A stretch of DNA of 21,250 bases from an uncultured Collinsella sp. (GCA_905209765.1 CAJLUE010000030.1:1-21250), one strand, 5' to 3'. Counted from the first letter of the stretch, positions 1 through 7,099 are shown. Made by a program: numbers and translations. Notes: generated by a model not told the origin, from the sequence alone.

Positions 1-764
1 ACGCAATCTACTTGGCTCTTCCACATGGCATGCATGCGCATTGGGTCTGTCGGGCGCTGCGCGCGGGAAAGGCCGTACTGTGCGAAAAGCCGGCCGTTTT
101 GAATGAAGAAGAGGCCCGTGCGATCACCTCCGTTTCCCGCGAGTGCGGTGTGCCGTTTATGGAGGCGATGAAAAATCGGTTTTGTCCGATGCATACTCGC
201 GTGAAGGGCTTGCTTGCGTCGGGTGAGCTTGGCCGTATTGTCTCGATTGAAAGCGTACAAAAGCTCGATTACGGCGAGTCTCCTTCGGGCTATCTGCTTG
301 ATCCGTTGCAGGGCGGCTGTCTATATGACATGGGCTGCTATGCGGTCGGGTGGTTTGAGGATCTGCTTGCGGGTGCGTGCGATGTTTCGTCTCGTGAAGT
401 TCGCTGGCGCGACGTATCGGGCGGCCGCGTGGATTGGGCCGATGAGATCCATATGAGCGTCGGCGGCATACCCATTCATATGGTTTGCGACGGCAAAGCA
501 GCATATGAAAGCCGCTTAACGATTGTCTGCGAGCGTGGCTCGTTAGAAATCGAGCGCCTCCATCGCCCCGAGCTCGCCCATGTGAAGTACTTCGACGGAC
601 GAGTACTCGAAATCGACGCCCCGTTTGAGGTCGATGACTTTTACGGCGAAGCTTCGCATGCGACCCAGCTCATCCGGGCGGGGAAACTCGAGAGTTCCGT
701 CATGCCCCTTGCCGCCACGCAGCGCTGCGCGCGCATTATCGATGCAATCCGTCTAGCCCTCTAG
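1..764 (+). CDS. Gfo/Idh/MocA-family oxidoreductase, 3' part (5' end outside window)
   Basis: The reading frame is open from base 3, so the gene begins before the window; the TTG at 12 is an internal codon, not a start. The first visible residues, AIYLALPHGMHAHW, followed by RALRAGKAVLCEKP, are the end of the Rossmann fold and the conserved EKP motif of Gfo/Idh/MocA dehydrogenases, in which the EKP lysine is catalytic. The remainder, about 200 residues, fits the C-terminal alpha/beta substrate-binding domain. These enzymes oxidise or reduce sugars, inositols and related polyols with NAD(P)(H). The substrate cannot be told from this fragment. The gene ends with TAG at 762-764, and no clear terminator follows. 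Confidence 0.88.
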   Translation, partial: AIYLALPHGMHAHWVCRALRAGKAVLCEKPAVLNEEEARAITSVSRECGVPFMEAMKNRFCPMHTRVKGLLASGELGRIVSIESVQKLDYGESPSGYLLDPLQGGCLYDMGCYAVGWFEDLLAGACDVSSREVRWRDVSGGRVDWADEIHMSVGGIPIHMVCDGKAAYESRLTIVCERGSLEIERLHRPELAHVKYFDGRVLEIDAPFEVDDFYGEASHATQLIRAGKLESSVMPLAATQRCARIIDAIRLAL

Positions 765-851
765 GACTTGGCGTTGACGCGTAGGGGATCATGACGCCGA
801 CGCCCGTAGCCGTAGTGCTCGGTGGCCCGCATCTCTGATGCCCCTTTTATA

Positions 852-918
852 AGTTGCGGTGGAATAGTTCCTGTTTGCGGCAGAATAGGGGCCAAACAGG
901 AACTATTTCACCGCAACT
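852..918. repeat. Long near-perfect inverted repeat upstream of nfo
   Basis: Arms 852-877 and 893-918 are 26 bp and match at 25 positions; the single difference is a G-T pair that would still pair in RNA. The loop is 15 nt (878-892). The right arm ends only a few bases before the nfo ribosome binding site. TTGCGG-NN-GAATAG also occurs twice in direct orientation (854-867 and 875-888), once in the left arm and once running into the loop. There is no T-run after the stem, so it is not an ordinary intrinsic terminator. It could be a dispersed palindromic repeat (REP/MITE-like) or a 5'-UTR structure controlling nfo. Confidence 0.85.
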
Positions 919-936
919 GATGAGGGGGAGCTGGAG

Positions 937-1803
937 ATGCTGACGATTGGGTGTCATCTTTCGACGACGAAGGGCTATCGGGCAATGGGGGAGACGGCGC
1001 TATCCATTGGCGCCAACACCTTTGCATTCTTTACGCGCAACCCGCGCGGCGGCAAGGCGAAAGATCTTGACATGGATGACGTGGCGGCCCTGCGCGAGCT
1101 TATGGAGCAAAACGACTTCGGCCCACTCGTGGCGCATGCCCCCTATACCTACAACCCCTGTTCTGCCAAAGAGCGGGCGCGCGAGTTTGCCCTGGAGGCA
1201 ATGGCCGAGGACTTGCGGCGCATGGAAGCGCTGCCCGGCAACTACTACAACTTCCATCCCGGTGCGCATGTGGGGCAGGGCCCCGACGCCGGTATTCAGA
1301 TGATCGTCGACACCCTGTGCCAGGTGATGTTTGAGGGCCAGCAGACGACGGTGCTGCTCGAGACCATGGCCGGCAAGGGCACCGAGGTGGGCCGCAGCTT
1401 TGAAGAGCTGGCACTCATCATTGAGGGTGTTGCCGACAAGCGCCCCGAGCTGTCGGACAAGCTGGGCGTGTGTCTGGACACCTGCCATGTGAGCGATGCC
1501 GGCTACGACATCATCCATGATCTGGACGGCGTACTCGATGAGTTCGACCGCGTGGTGGGTATTGAGCGCCTGCGCGCCGTGCATATCAATGACTCCAAGA
1601 ACCCCTGTGGCGCCCATAAGGACCGCCACGAATGCATCGGTAAGGGCTACCTGGGTAGTGAAGAGTTTGGCGGCGGTATGCAGGTTATGCAGAATATTGT
1701 ATCGAATAGTCGCTTGCGCGCATTGCCATTCATTTTGGAGACACCGAACGAACTTGCAGGTTATGCGGCTGAAATCAAACTGTTAAGGTCGTTACAGCAG
1801 TAA
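937..1803 (+). CDS. nfo: Deoxyribonuclease IV (AP endonuclease, endonuclease IV)
   Basis: This 288-residue protein has the full length and motifs of endonuclease IV, the TIM-barrel, tri-zinc enzyme of base-excision repair that cuts 5' of abasic sites. All nine expected metal ligands can be placed: H67 (VAHAPY), H107 (NFHPGAHVG), E142 (LLETMAG), D181 and H184 (CLDTCHVSDAGYD), H216 (HINDSK), D229 and H231 (HKDRHECIGKG) and E268 (FILETP). The ATG at 937 follows a purine-rich GAGGGGGAG site and starts directly with the first barrel strand. The gene stands alone, just downstream of the long hairpin. The last 35-40 codons, from about 1690, are richer in A/T-ending codons than the rest, but the protein motifs continue unbroken. 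Confidence 0.95.
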   Translation: MLTIGCHLSTTKGYRAMGETALSIGANTFAFFTRNPRGGKAKDLDMDDVAALRELMEQNDFGPLVAHAPYTYNPCSAKERAREFALEAMAEDLRRMEALPGNYYNFHPGAHVGQGPDAGIQMIVDTLCQVMFEGQQTTVLLETMAGKGTEVGRSFEELALIIEGVADKRPELSDKLGVCLDTCHVSDAGYDIIHDLDGVLDEFDRVVGIERLRAVHINDSKNPCGAHKDRHECIGKGYLGSEEFGGGMQVMQNIVSNSRLRALPFILETPNELAGYAAEIKLLRSLQQ

Positions 1804-1864
1804 TGACTGTTACAAAGTGGAGTGTTCCATTCACGTTATGGGTTTGTTTCAATCAGTTTTCTAA

Positions 1865-1893
1865 TTGCAGATTCTCCCAAGCGGGTGCATAAT
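1865..1893 (+). promoter_or_regulatory. Promoter for the amino-acid ABC transporter
   Basis: A -35 element TTGCAG (1865-1870) and a -10 element CATAAT (1888-1893) are separated by 17 bp. They lie 57 bp upstream of the lipoprotein start codon in a locally A+T-richer stretch. This is a sigma-70-type match judged by eye. Confidence 0.5.
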
Positions 1894-1950
1894 AGCCATC
1901 AGTTTTTGCAGACCTCTGAATCATGTGGGGTCATTGGAAGGAGACTGATT

Positions 1951-2811
1951 ATGAAGCTGAAGAAGCTTGGCGCATTTGCCGCCACGGGTGCTATGGCGCT
2001 CGCCCTCGCTCTGACGGGCTGCGGCTCGTCCAACGCCGCCTCTGGTTCTGATGCCGGTTCCAGCAGTTCTGACGACGCTAAGGTCGAGAAGGTCGACGGC
2101 TCCAAGGAGTACGCGCTCGTCAAGGACGGTACGCTGACCGTCGGCACCTCTGCCGAGTACGCCCCGTTTGAGTACAAGGATGACAACGGCGATTATCAGG
2201 GCTTTGACCTTGAGCTCATCAAGGCTATCGGCGACAAGCTGGGCCTGGATGTCGAGTATGTCAACAATGACTTTGACACGCTGGTTCCGGGCGTCGCTTC
2301 GGGCGCTAAGTATGACGTCTCCATCGCGGCTATCACCGACACGCCCGAGCGTGAGAAGGAAGTCACTTTCTCCGATTCCTACTACATGGACGATCAGGCT
2401 ATCGTGACCAAGGTCGATAACACCGACATCACGGCCGACAACTTCAGCGAGAAGCTCAACAATGCCGACGCTACCATCATCGTTCAGTCTGGCTCGACCG
2501 CCGAGTCCTTTGCCCAGGAGAACTTCCCCAAGGCCAAGATCGTCCCCTACAAGGACGCTACCGAGTGCTTCAGCGCCCTGCAGTCCGATAAGGGCGACGC
2601 CGTAGTCACCAACCGCTCCGTTGCCAGCCAGCTGACCGCCGAGCAGTTCAACACCTGCCAGACCATTAAGCAGATCAGCACCGGCGAGGAGTACGCCATC
2701 GCCATCAACCAGGGCAACACCAAGCTCAAGGACGACATCAACCAGGCCATCAAGGACCTGACCGACGACGGTACCGTCGACGCCCTCATGGCTAAGTACA
2801 ACATCAAGTAA
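1951..2811 (+). CDS. Polar amino-acid ABC transporter substrate-binding lipoprotein
   Basis: This is the 286-residue extracellular receptor of an importer of the polar amino-acid (PAAT) family. The N-terminus is a lipoprotein signal (MKLKK, hydrophobic stretch, lipobox LTGC with Cys24), followed by a Ser/Ala/Gly/Asp-rich linker. The binding domain starts with LTVGTSAEYAPFEY and GFDLELIKAIGDKLG, and includes SIAAITDTPEREKEVTFSDSYY, the typical family-3 solute-binding pattern. I chose the ATG at 1951 because GGAAGGAG (1936-1943) precedes it and the signal peptide starts there; the frame stays open to 1822, but that extension only adds non-signal residues. The permease and ATPase follow on the same strand. 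The amino acid carried cannot be told from the sequence. Confidence 0.93.
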   Translation: MKLKKLGAFAATGAMALALALTGCGSSNAASGSDAGSSSSDDAKVEKVDGSKEYALVKDGTLTVGTSAEYAPFEYKDDNGDYQGFDLELIKAIGDKLGLDVEYVNNDFDTLVPGVASGAKYDVSIAAITDTPEREKEVTFSDSYYMDDQAIVTKVDNTDITADNFSEKLNNADATIIVQSGSTAESFAQENFPKAKIVPYKDATECFSALQSDKGDAVVTNRSVASQLTAEQFNTCQTIKQISTGEEYAIAINQGNTKLKDDINQAIKDLTDDGTVDALMAKYNIK

Positions 2812-2825
2812 ATAGATGCTTGATT

Positions 2826-2866
2826 GCGCAAAGGCCCTTTCCGTTTTGCGGAGAGGGCCTTTGCGC
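2826..2866 (+). terminator. Intercistronic hairpin, probable partial terminator/attenuator
   Basis: A perfect 12-bp stem (2826-2837 with 2855-2866) begins 14 nt after the lipoprotein stop codon. It is followed by TTCTCTC rather than a clean T-run, so termination would be partial. In importers of this type such a hairpin often stabilises the upstream mRNA and lowers permease and ATPase expression relative to the binding protein; that role is inferred. Confidence 0.65.
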
Positions 2867-2927
2867 TTCTCTCGACGGAGAGTGCTTCCGTCTCGTTTTG
2901 CCGGCAACTTCTACGATAGGAGCCACC

Positions 2928-4289
2928 TTGTCTCAATTGAACGAAGGGGCTGCGGAGCAGCGTTTTTTACTGCCTGCCTTGCTCCAAAAGCTAGCCTGCG
3001 TCATGGCCGTGGCGCTCGCGCTGGTGTGCGCGGGGGCATATGCGCCCACGACCGCCCAGGCGCTTGAGACCGCAAAGATTACCGCCCGACCCAACACCGG
3101 TTCGGGCAGCGCTGTGGTCGGCGGCACCGAGACGCGCATTACCTGGGAGGTCCAGGCCGATGCCGACGAGGAGCTGAGCGGTCTTTCGCTGACGTTTGTC
3201 GACGGCACGACGTTTGGTACCGATGACACGCGATTGACGATGCTCTCGGGCGAGGACCTCATGGATCGTACGCCCATGAGGTCCTCGTGCAAGGCTGACG
3301 GCCAAACGCTCAAGATCGACTTTGGCGAGACGGCACCTGCCGGCGGCTTTTTCCGTGTCGAGGTCTACGGCGTGACGTTTCCCGTCGAGGGCGGCGATGA
3401 GGCCTTTAGCGGCACCTATACGCTCGCCGACGGTTCGACCAAGAAGATTTCCAAGATTCCTTCCGTCGAGATTAAGGGCGTGACGGCATTCGATAACTTC
3501 CTGGCCGATCTTAAGGAGCAGCCGTGGGTCGAGGCATGGAATTCCAACATGTTCCTTCGCCTGTTCTTGAACCCGGTCATTTTGGTCCAGAGCCTGCCGA
3601 TCGTCTTTAAGGGCTTCCTTATGTCGCTCTCGATCGTGCTTGTGGCGTTTCCGCTGGCGATCCCCTTTGGCTTTGCCCTGTCGCTCATGCGCATCTCCAA
3701 GTCGCGCATCCTGCGTTGCCTTGCCGGCATCTACGTGAATATCATCCGCGGCACGCCGGCGTTCCTGCAGATCTATATCGCGTTCTTTGGCCTGCCGCTG
3801 GCCGGCGTCAAGGTTGACGACTATGTGCTGGGCGTTATCGTCATGGCCATGAACTCGTCCGCCTACCTGTGCGAGATCTTCCGCGCCGGTATTCAGTCGA
3901 TCCCCAAGGGTCAGAACGAGGCCGCTCGCTCGCTGGGCATGAATGCCTTCCAGACACTGCTCTACGTTATGATTCCGCAGACGTTCCGCAATGTCCTGCC
4001 TACGCTGACCAGCGAGTTTATCCTGCTTTACAAGGATACGTCGCTGCTCGCGGCCGTGGGCGTGGTCGAGATCGTCATGAACGCCCGCACCATCGTGGCC
4101 ACGACGGGCTCCATCACGCCGTACGTGGTTGCCGCGCTGTTCTACCTGGTCATCACCCTGCCGCTTGCGCGCTTGGTGAGCGGTCTTGAGGCGAGGCTGC
4201 TGGGTACGGCCGAAACCAAAAAGAAGCGTCCCGCCAAGAGCGCCGGACAGGTCGTCGCGACGCCCGCCGATCACATCGCCGGTCTGTAA
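2928..4289 (+). CDS. Amino-acid ABC transporter permease with N-terminal extracytoplasmic domain
   Basis: This 453-residue protein is about twice the usual length of a HisM/GlnP-type permease. I chose the TTG at 2928 because GGAG (2919-2922) stands 5 nt upstream; longer in-frame starts would run through the intercistronic hairpin. Order of parts: an N-terminal signal or anchor segment (ACVMAVALALVCAGAYA), then about 150 residues rich in short beta-strand-like stretches and ending near VEIKGVTAF, then the membrane domain from about residue 205. That domain carries the EAA loop (EAARSLGMNAFQTLLYVMIPQ is partly seen at 3919-3981) and the RGTPAFLQIYIAFFG pattern typical of polar amino-acid permeases. 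The tail is Lys/Ala-rich. The extra domain is not a recognisable solute-binding domain; it may dock the lipoprotein receptor or another surface partner. Confidence 0.88.
   Translation: MSQLNEGAAEQRFLLPALLQKLACVMAVALALVCAGAYAPTTAQALETAKITARPNTGSGSAVVGGTETRITWEVQADADEELSGLSLTFVDGTTFGTDDTRLTMLSGEDLMDRTPMRSSCKADGQTLKIDFGETAPAGGFFRVEVYGVTFPVEGGDEAFSGTYTLADGSTKKISKIPSVEIKGVTAFDNFLADLKEQPWVEAWNSNMFLRLFLNPVILVQSLPIVFKGFLMSLSIVLVAFPLAIPFGFALSLMRISKSRILRCLAGIYVNIIRGTPAFLQIYIAFFGLPLAGVKVDDYVLGVIVMAMNSSAYLCEIFRAGIQSIPKGQNEAARSLGMNAFQTLLYVMIPQTFRNVLPTLTSEFILLYKDTSLLAAVGVVEIVMNARTIVATTGSITPYVVAALFYLVITLPLARLVSGLEARLLGTAETKKKRPAKSAGQVVATPADHIAGL
3251..3287. repeat. 14-bp perfect inverted repeat inside the permease gene
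   Basis: Arms 3251-3264 and 3274-3287 are exact reverse complements separated by 9 nt. The repeat lies in the part encoding the extracytoplasmic domain (residues around GEDLMDRTPMRSS). It could be an mRNA hairpin within the gene or the trace of a local template-switch event. Confidence 0.8.
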
Positions 4290-4301
4290 GGAGGTCCTAT
4301 C

Positions 4302-5054
4302 ATGAGCGAAACCAATAACTCGAACGAGGTCGTCGTCAGCATCAAGAACATCCAGAAGGCCTTTGGCGATAACGTGGTCCTGCGCGACATCGATCTGGAT
4401 GTGCACAAGGGTGAGGTCGTCGTAGTCCTGGGTCCTTCGGGCTCGGGCAAGTCGACGATGCTTCGCTGCATCAATCGTCTGGAGCATCCCACGAGTGGTT
4501 CGATTGTCGTCGAGGGCGTGGATGTGTGCGCCAAGGGCGTCGACCTCAATAAGGTACGTACGCACTTGGGCATGGTCTTTCAGCAGTTCAACCTGTTCCC
4601 GCACCTGTCGGTCAAAAAGAACGTCATGCTTGCGCAGCAAAAGGTGCTCAAGCGCAGCAAGGAAGAGGCCGAGAAGATTGCCGTCGAGGAGCTGACCAAG
4701 GTCGGTCTTGCCGAGCGTATCGACTTTATGCCGAGCCAGCTCTCGGGCGGCCAGCAGCAGCGCGTTGCCATCGCCCGCGCCCTGTCGATGAACCCTCACG
4801 TGATGCTCTTTGACGAGGCTACGTCGGCGCTCGACCCCGAGCTCGTCCGCGACGTTCTGGGTGTCATGCGCGACCTGGCACGCGACGGCATGACCATGAT
4901 CGTCGTGACGCACGAGATGGGCTTTGCCCGCGACGTCGCCGACCGCGTTGTCTTTATGGACGGCGGCGTTATCGTGGAGGAGGGCACGCCGAGCGAGGTT
5001 TTCGACCATCCCAAAAGCGAACGCACCAAGGCGTTTTTGGGCAATATCTCGTAG
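4302..5054 (+). CDS. Amino-acid ABC transporter ATP-binding protein (GlnQ/HisP type)
   Basis: This 250-residue cytoplasmic ATPase powers the importer encoded just upstream. Visible motifs: Walker A GPSGSGKST (residues 44-52), the Q-loop in MVFQQFNLFPHL, the ABC signature LSGGQQQR (about 147-154), Walker B and D-loop VMLFDEATSALD, and the switch histidine in VVTHEMGFA. Length and the ending (VFDHPKSERTKAFLG) match the polar amino-acid subfamily closely. AAGGAGG at 4289-4295, overlapping the end of the permease gene, places the ATG at 4302 and gives a 12-nt gap, so the two genes are co-transcribed and probably translated together. Confidence 0.95.
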   Translation: MSETNNSNEVVVSIKNIQKAFGDNVVLRDIDLDVHKGEVVVVLGPSGSGKSTMLRCINRLEHPTSGSIVVEGVDVCAKGVDLNKVRTHLGMVFQQFNLFPHLSVKKNVMLAQQKVLKRSKEEAEKIAVEELTKVGLAERIDFMPSQLSGGQQQRVAIARALSMNPHVMLFDEATSALDPELVRDVLGVMRDLARDGMTMIVVTHEMGFARDVADRVVFMDGGVIVEEGTPSEVFDHPKSERTKAFLGNIS

Positions 5055-5082
5055 CGGCGCGTCGAAGTTGTCGATATAGCAA

Positions 5083-5117
5083 ACGGGGACCGGATAGTAT
5101 CCGGCCCCCGTTTTTGT
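5083..5117 (+). terminator. Intrinsic terminator of the ABC transporter operon
   Basis: Stem 5083-5096 with 5098-5111 (ACGGGGACCGGATA against TATCCGGCCCCCGT, one mismatch) is followed by TTTTTG. It may also stop the flavodoxin transcript arriving from the opposite strand, where a shorter T-stretch follows the stem. Confidence 0.85.
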
Positions 5118-5186
5118 TTGGGCGTGAACGACTGTTGTTGTGCAATGCTCGGCTGTCAGTTGCTTTGCGACTTTCTGACGGCTTCG

Positions 5187-5606
5187 TTAGGCCAGCTCCG
5201 CTCCCAGGGCTTTGCAGGCCGCCTCGCCCTCATCGTCGGGCGCATCGTAGCAGATGACGGAATCGACGACGTTGACGCCCGCCTCCTCGGCGTCCGCCTT
5301 CCAGTTGTCCATCCACTCGCCCTCGGCCCACGAATAGGAACCAAAGAGGATGACCTTCTTGTCGCCGAGGGCTTCCTTGACCTCATCCCACATGGGCTGG
5401 AACTCATCGTATTCAAGCTCCTCGGAGCCCATGGCGGGGCAGCCGAAGGCGATGGCATCATAGTTGGTGGCCTTGTCGGCAGAGAAGTCGGCGCAGGGGA
5501 TGACTGCGGCCTCGGCTCCGGCTGACGTCGCGCCCTCGGCGACGAGGTTTGCCATGGCCTCGGTGTTGCCTGTGCCGCTCCAGTAGACGACTGCGATCTT
5601 GCTCAT
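5187..5606 (-). CDS. Short-chain flavodoxin
   Basis: A 139-residue FMN-binding electron carrier. MSKIAVVYWSGTGNTEAMA at the N-terminus is the flavodoxin first strand and phosphate-binding loop (SGTGNT, residues 10-15). FGCPAMGSEELEY and FGSYSWAEGEWMDNW supply the two loops that flank the isoalloxazine ring. Length and an acidic composition match short-chain flavodoxins. The ATG at 5606 follows AAAGGACT at a suitable distance; the frame stays open upstream, but those residues overlap the next gene out of frame and look random. It lies 46 nt downstream of the DUF3793 gene on the same strand, so the two are probably one operon, and the flavodoxin may replace ferredoxin when iron is short. Confidence 0.93.
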   Translation of the reverse strand: MSKIAVVYWSGTGNTEAMANLVAEGATSAGAEAAVIPCADFSADKATNYDAIAFGCPAMGSEELEYDEFQPMWDEVKEALGDKKVILFGSYSWAEGEWMDNWKADAEEAGVNVVDSVICYDAPDDEGEAACKALGAELA

Positions 5607-5652
5607 ATTGAGTCCTTTCGGTTGTGCGGCGTGCGGCCGCGGTTTGTACGTT

Positions 5653-6357
5653 CTATCGGGTCGCCTGGGCAAGTTGCGCCAAGCTGCAGCCCTGCTGATA
5701 GATAAAGGTGAGGTGTTGGGTGCAGGCACGGTACGCATCAAACGTCGCAAGCGCCTGCTCGGCATTCGTATAGACCTTCCAGGCTCCAAAGATCTTGTAG
5801 TTCTCGCCACGTTGGGCGATGAACTCGTGCACGTCGTCGTAGGGATACCCCAGGAAGTAGCCAATTTCGTGTGGAAACTCGCAGGTGCAGCCATTGTCGT
5901 AGCGTGCTTGATGGTCCAATGCGCATCGGGTTTGGCCGCATGCGCATTCCGCGGCGTTATTGCTTGCGAGCGTGATGCGCGATGCCAGGTGCACAAGACA
6001 TGCCGAGAGGTTGCCGGTGTCGTAGCCCTCCTTGGCGAGTGCCGTTTTGGCGCGCGGGTCAGCAAGGTAAGTGGCGAGGCTATTGGGCCGATATGCGTAT
6101 ACGAGCGCCCCGCAGGGGCGCCAGACCAAAACGCTCAGATGAATGCCGAGCGAGTTAAGCTCGCGGTTGCACTGGGCGATAACGTTGAGCAGGCGTGCTC
6201 GGCGTTCTGCGATTGACGCGGTCGCGTCCGAACCATCCTGATGGGCGTAGACGCCGGGATAGGTAAAGAGCGATGCCGGCTTGATGCCCGCGAGCGTGGG
6301 AGAGCAGTTGCGCACGACCGCTGCCTGAAACGTTGGAATGTCTATGGTTCGGGTCAC
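5653..6357 (-). CDS. DUF3793 family protein
   Basis: A 234-residue soluble protein whose sequence pattern matches DUF3793: an N-terminal CSPTLAGIKPASLF motif, a central VLVWRP segment, and a C-terminal EFPHEIGYFLGYPYDDVHEFI segment. A Cys-rich stretch (ECACGQTRCALDHQ, then GCTCEFPHE) could bind metal, though this is only suggested by the residues. The function is not established. The start is GTG at 6357, supported by AAGGAG five bases upstream. It is followed after 46 nt by the flavodoxin gene, a pairing that fits the redox or iron/haem setting in which I recall such proteins being found. Confidence 0.85.
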   Translation of the reverse strand: MTRTIDIPTFQAAVVRNCSPTLAGIKPASLFTYPGVYAHQDGSDATASIAERRARLLNVIAQCNRELNSLGIHLSVLVWRPCGALVYAYRPNSLATYLADPRAKTALAKEGYDTGNLSACLVHLASRITLASNNAAECACGQTRCALDHQARYDNGCTCEFPHEIGYFLGYPYDDVHEFIAQRGENYKIFGAWKVYTNAEQALATFDAYRACTQHLTFIYQQGCSLAQLAQATR

Positions 6358-6395
6358 GGTGCTCCTTACGGATCTAAACTGTTAGCCTAGGAAAA

Positions 6396-6423
6396 CGTAT
6401 ACACGAAAGTAAGCCATGGTCAA
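6396..6423 (-). promoter_or_regulatory. Candidate promoter for the DUF3793-flavodoxin operon
   Basis: On the minus strand, TTGACC (6423-6418) and TATACG (6401-6396) are separated by 16 bp, about 40 nt upstream of the GTG start. The -10 lies in a short palindromic GTATAC stretch. Judged by eye. Confidence 0.4.
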
Positions 6424-6449
6424 CAAAAAAGTTTGAGTAGGGAAACTAA

Positions 6450-6480
6450 TTGACCGAACCGACATGATTTTGGGTTAAGA
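6450..6480 (+). promoter_or_regulatory. Candidate promoter for the HMA-domain gene
   Basis: TTGACC (6450-6455) could be a -35 element and TTAAGA (6475-6480) a weak -10 at 19 bp spacing. The CsoR-like palindrome begins a few bases downstream, where a repressor would block initiation. The -10 match is poor. Confidence 0.35.
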
Positions 6481-6484
6481 TGGG

Positions 6485-6503
6485 GACACCCCACGGGGGT
6501 ATC
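6485..6503. promoter_or_regulatory. CsoR-like copper operator palindrome
   Basis: GACACCCC (6485-6492), a 3-bp spacer and GGGGTATC (6496-6503) form an inverted repeat with one mismatch. It resembles the ATACCCC/GGGGTAT sites of CsoR-family copper-sensing repressors. It sits between the candidate promoter and the start of a heavy-metal-associated protein, a sensible place for such an operator. No CsoR gene is in the window. Confidence 0.55.
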
Positions 6504-6533
6504 TCTGAAATGGACCGTAAGGAAGGGGAGCGT

Positions 6534-6917
6534 ATGAGCGACTTGCTCAACCCAGCAAATATCATCGTGCTGGGCGTGATTGCTATTGGTATGTTCTTTG
6601 GGCTGCGCCGTATTGCGGCGTCGACGCATGGGAAGAGTTGCTGCAGTGATGGCGCAAGCGGAAAGAAAGCCAAGAGGGTTGTTGTGGTGGATACCGATGC
6701 GTCGCACTATCCCTATAGCGATGAGCTGTTCATCGGCGGCATGAGCTGTGACGACTGCGCTCAGAACGTAGCCAATGCCCTCAATACGCTTGATGGCGTG
6801 TGGGCAACGGTAACGTATACGGACCACACGGCACGCGTACGCTCGAAGCGCCCGGTTGATCGCGACACACTCGAGACGGCGGTGAGGGGTGCGGGCTATT
6901 ACGTTATGAAAATGTAG
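6534..6917 (+). CDS. Membrane-anchored heavy-metal-associated (HMA) domain protein
   Basis: A 127-residue protein with three parts. Residues about 5-25 (NPANIIVLGVIAIGMFFGLRR) form one transmembrane helix. A short linker follows with KSCCSD, a Cys pair like those in small FeoB-associated Cys-rich proteins. The C-terminal half is an HMA fold, with the metal site GGMSCDDCAQNVANAL and an end (RGAGYYVMKM) typical of CopZ/Atx1-type domains. It probably binds Cu(I) or a similar soft metal at the membrane face. I chose the ATG at 6534 because GGAAGGGGAG stands just upstream; the ATG at 6480 would lie across the operator. It may be a tethered copper chaperone; no exporter gene lies next to it. Confidence 0.85.
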   Translation: MSDLLNPANIIVLGVIAIGMFFGLRRIAASTHGKSCCSDGASGKKAKRVVVVDTDASHYPYSDELFIGGMSCDDCAQNVANALNTLDGVWATVTYTDHTARVRSKRPVDRDTLETAVRGAGYYVMKM

Positions 6918-7083
6918 GCGTTGCCCTCTCCGGTGGGTACCAGCCTCCTGCCCATTGTGACTATCGGCATCCAAAAATTTGCGCAAAAATAACCTTTAGA
7001 TGCGGCAAAAGTGGAGTTTGGTGACGGTTTGCGCGGAATTCGCTACCAATCGAGCATCTATGAACCCGTCCAAAAAATTACAG

Positions 7084-7099
7084 GTGTATATTTATACAC
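7084..7099. promoter_or_regulatory. Perfect 7-2-7 palindrome upstream of the surface protein
   Basis: GTGTATA-TT-TATACAC reads identically on both strands and lies 91 bp before the start codon at 7190, in the A+T-rich part of the 272-bp gap. Its size and symmetry suit a dimeric repressor. The regulator is unknown, and no convincing -35/-10 pair could be fixed around it. Confidence 0.4.

Noticed and set aside
1822..1950. Longer start for the substrate-binding protein
   Set aside because: It would place 43 unrelated residues before a typical lipoprotein signal peptide and would cover the promoter.
2991..5009. A 672-codon open frame on the minus strand opposite the ABC transporter genes
   Set aside because: It spans two well-supported genes in antisense and reads as low-complexity His/Asp/Arg-rich sequence, typical of G+C-rich shadow frames.
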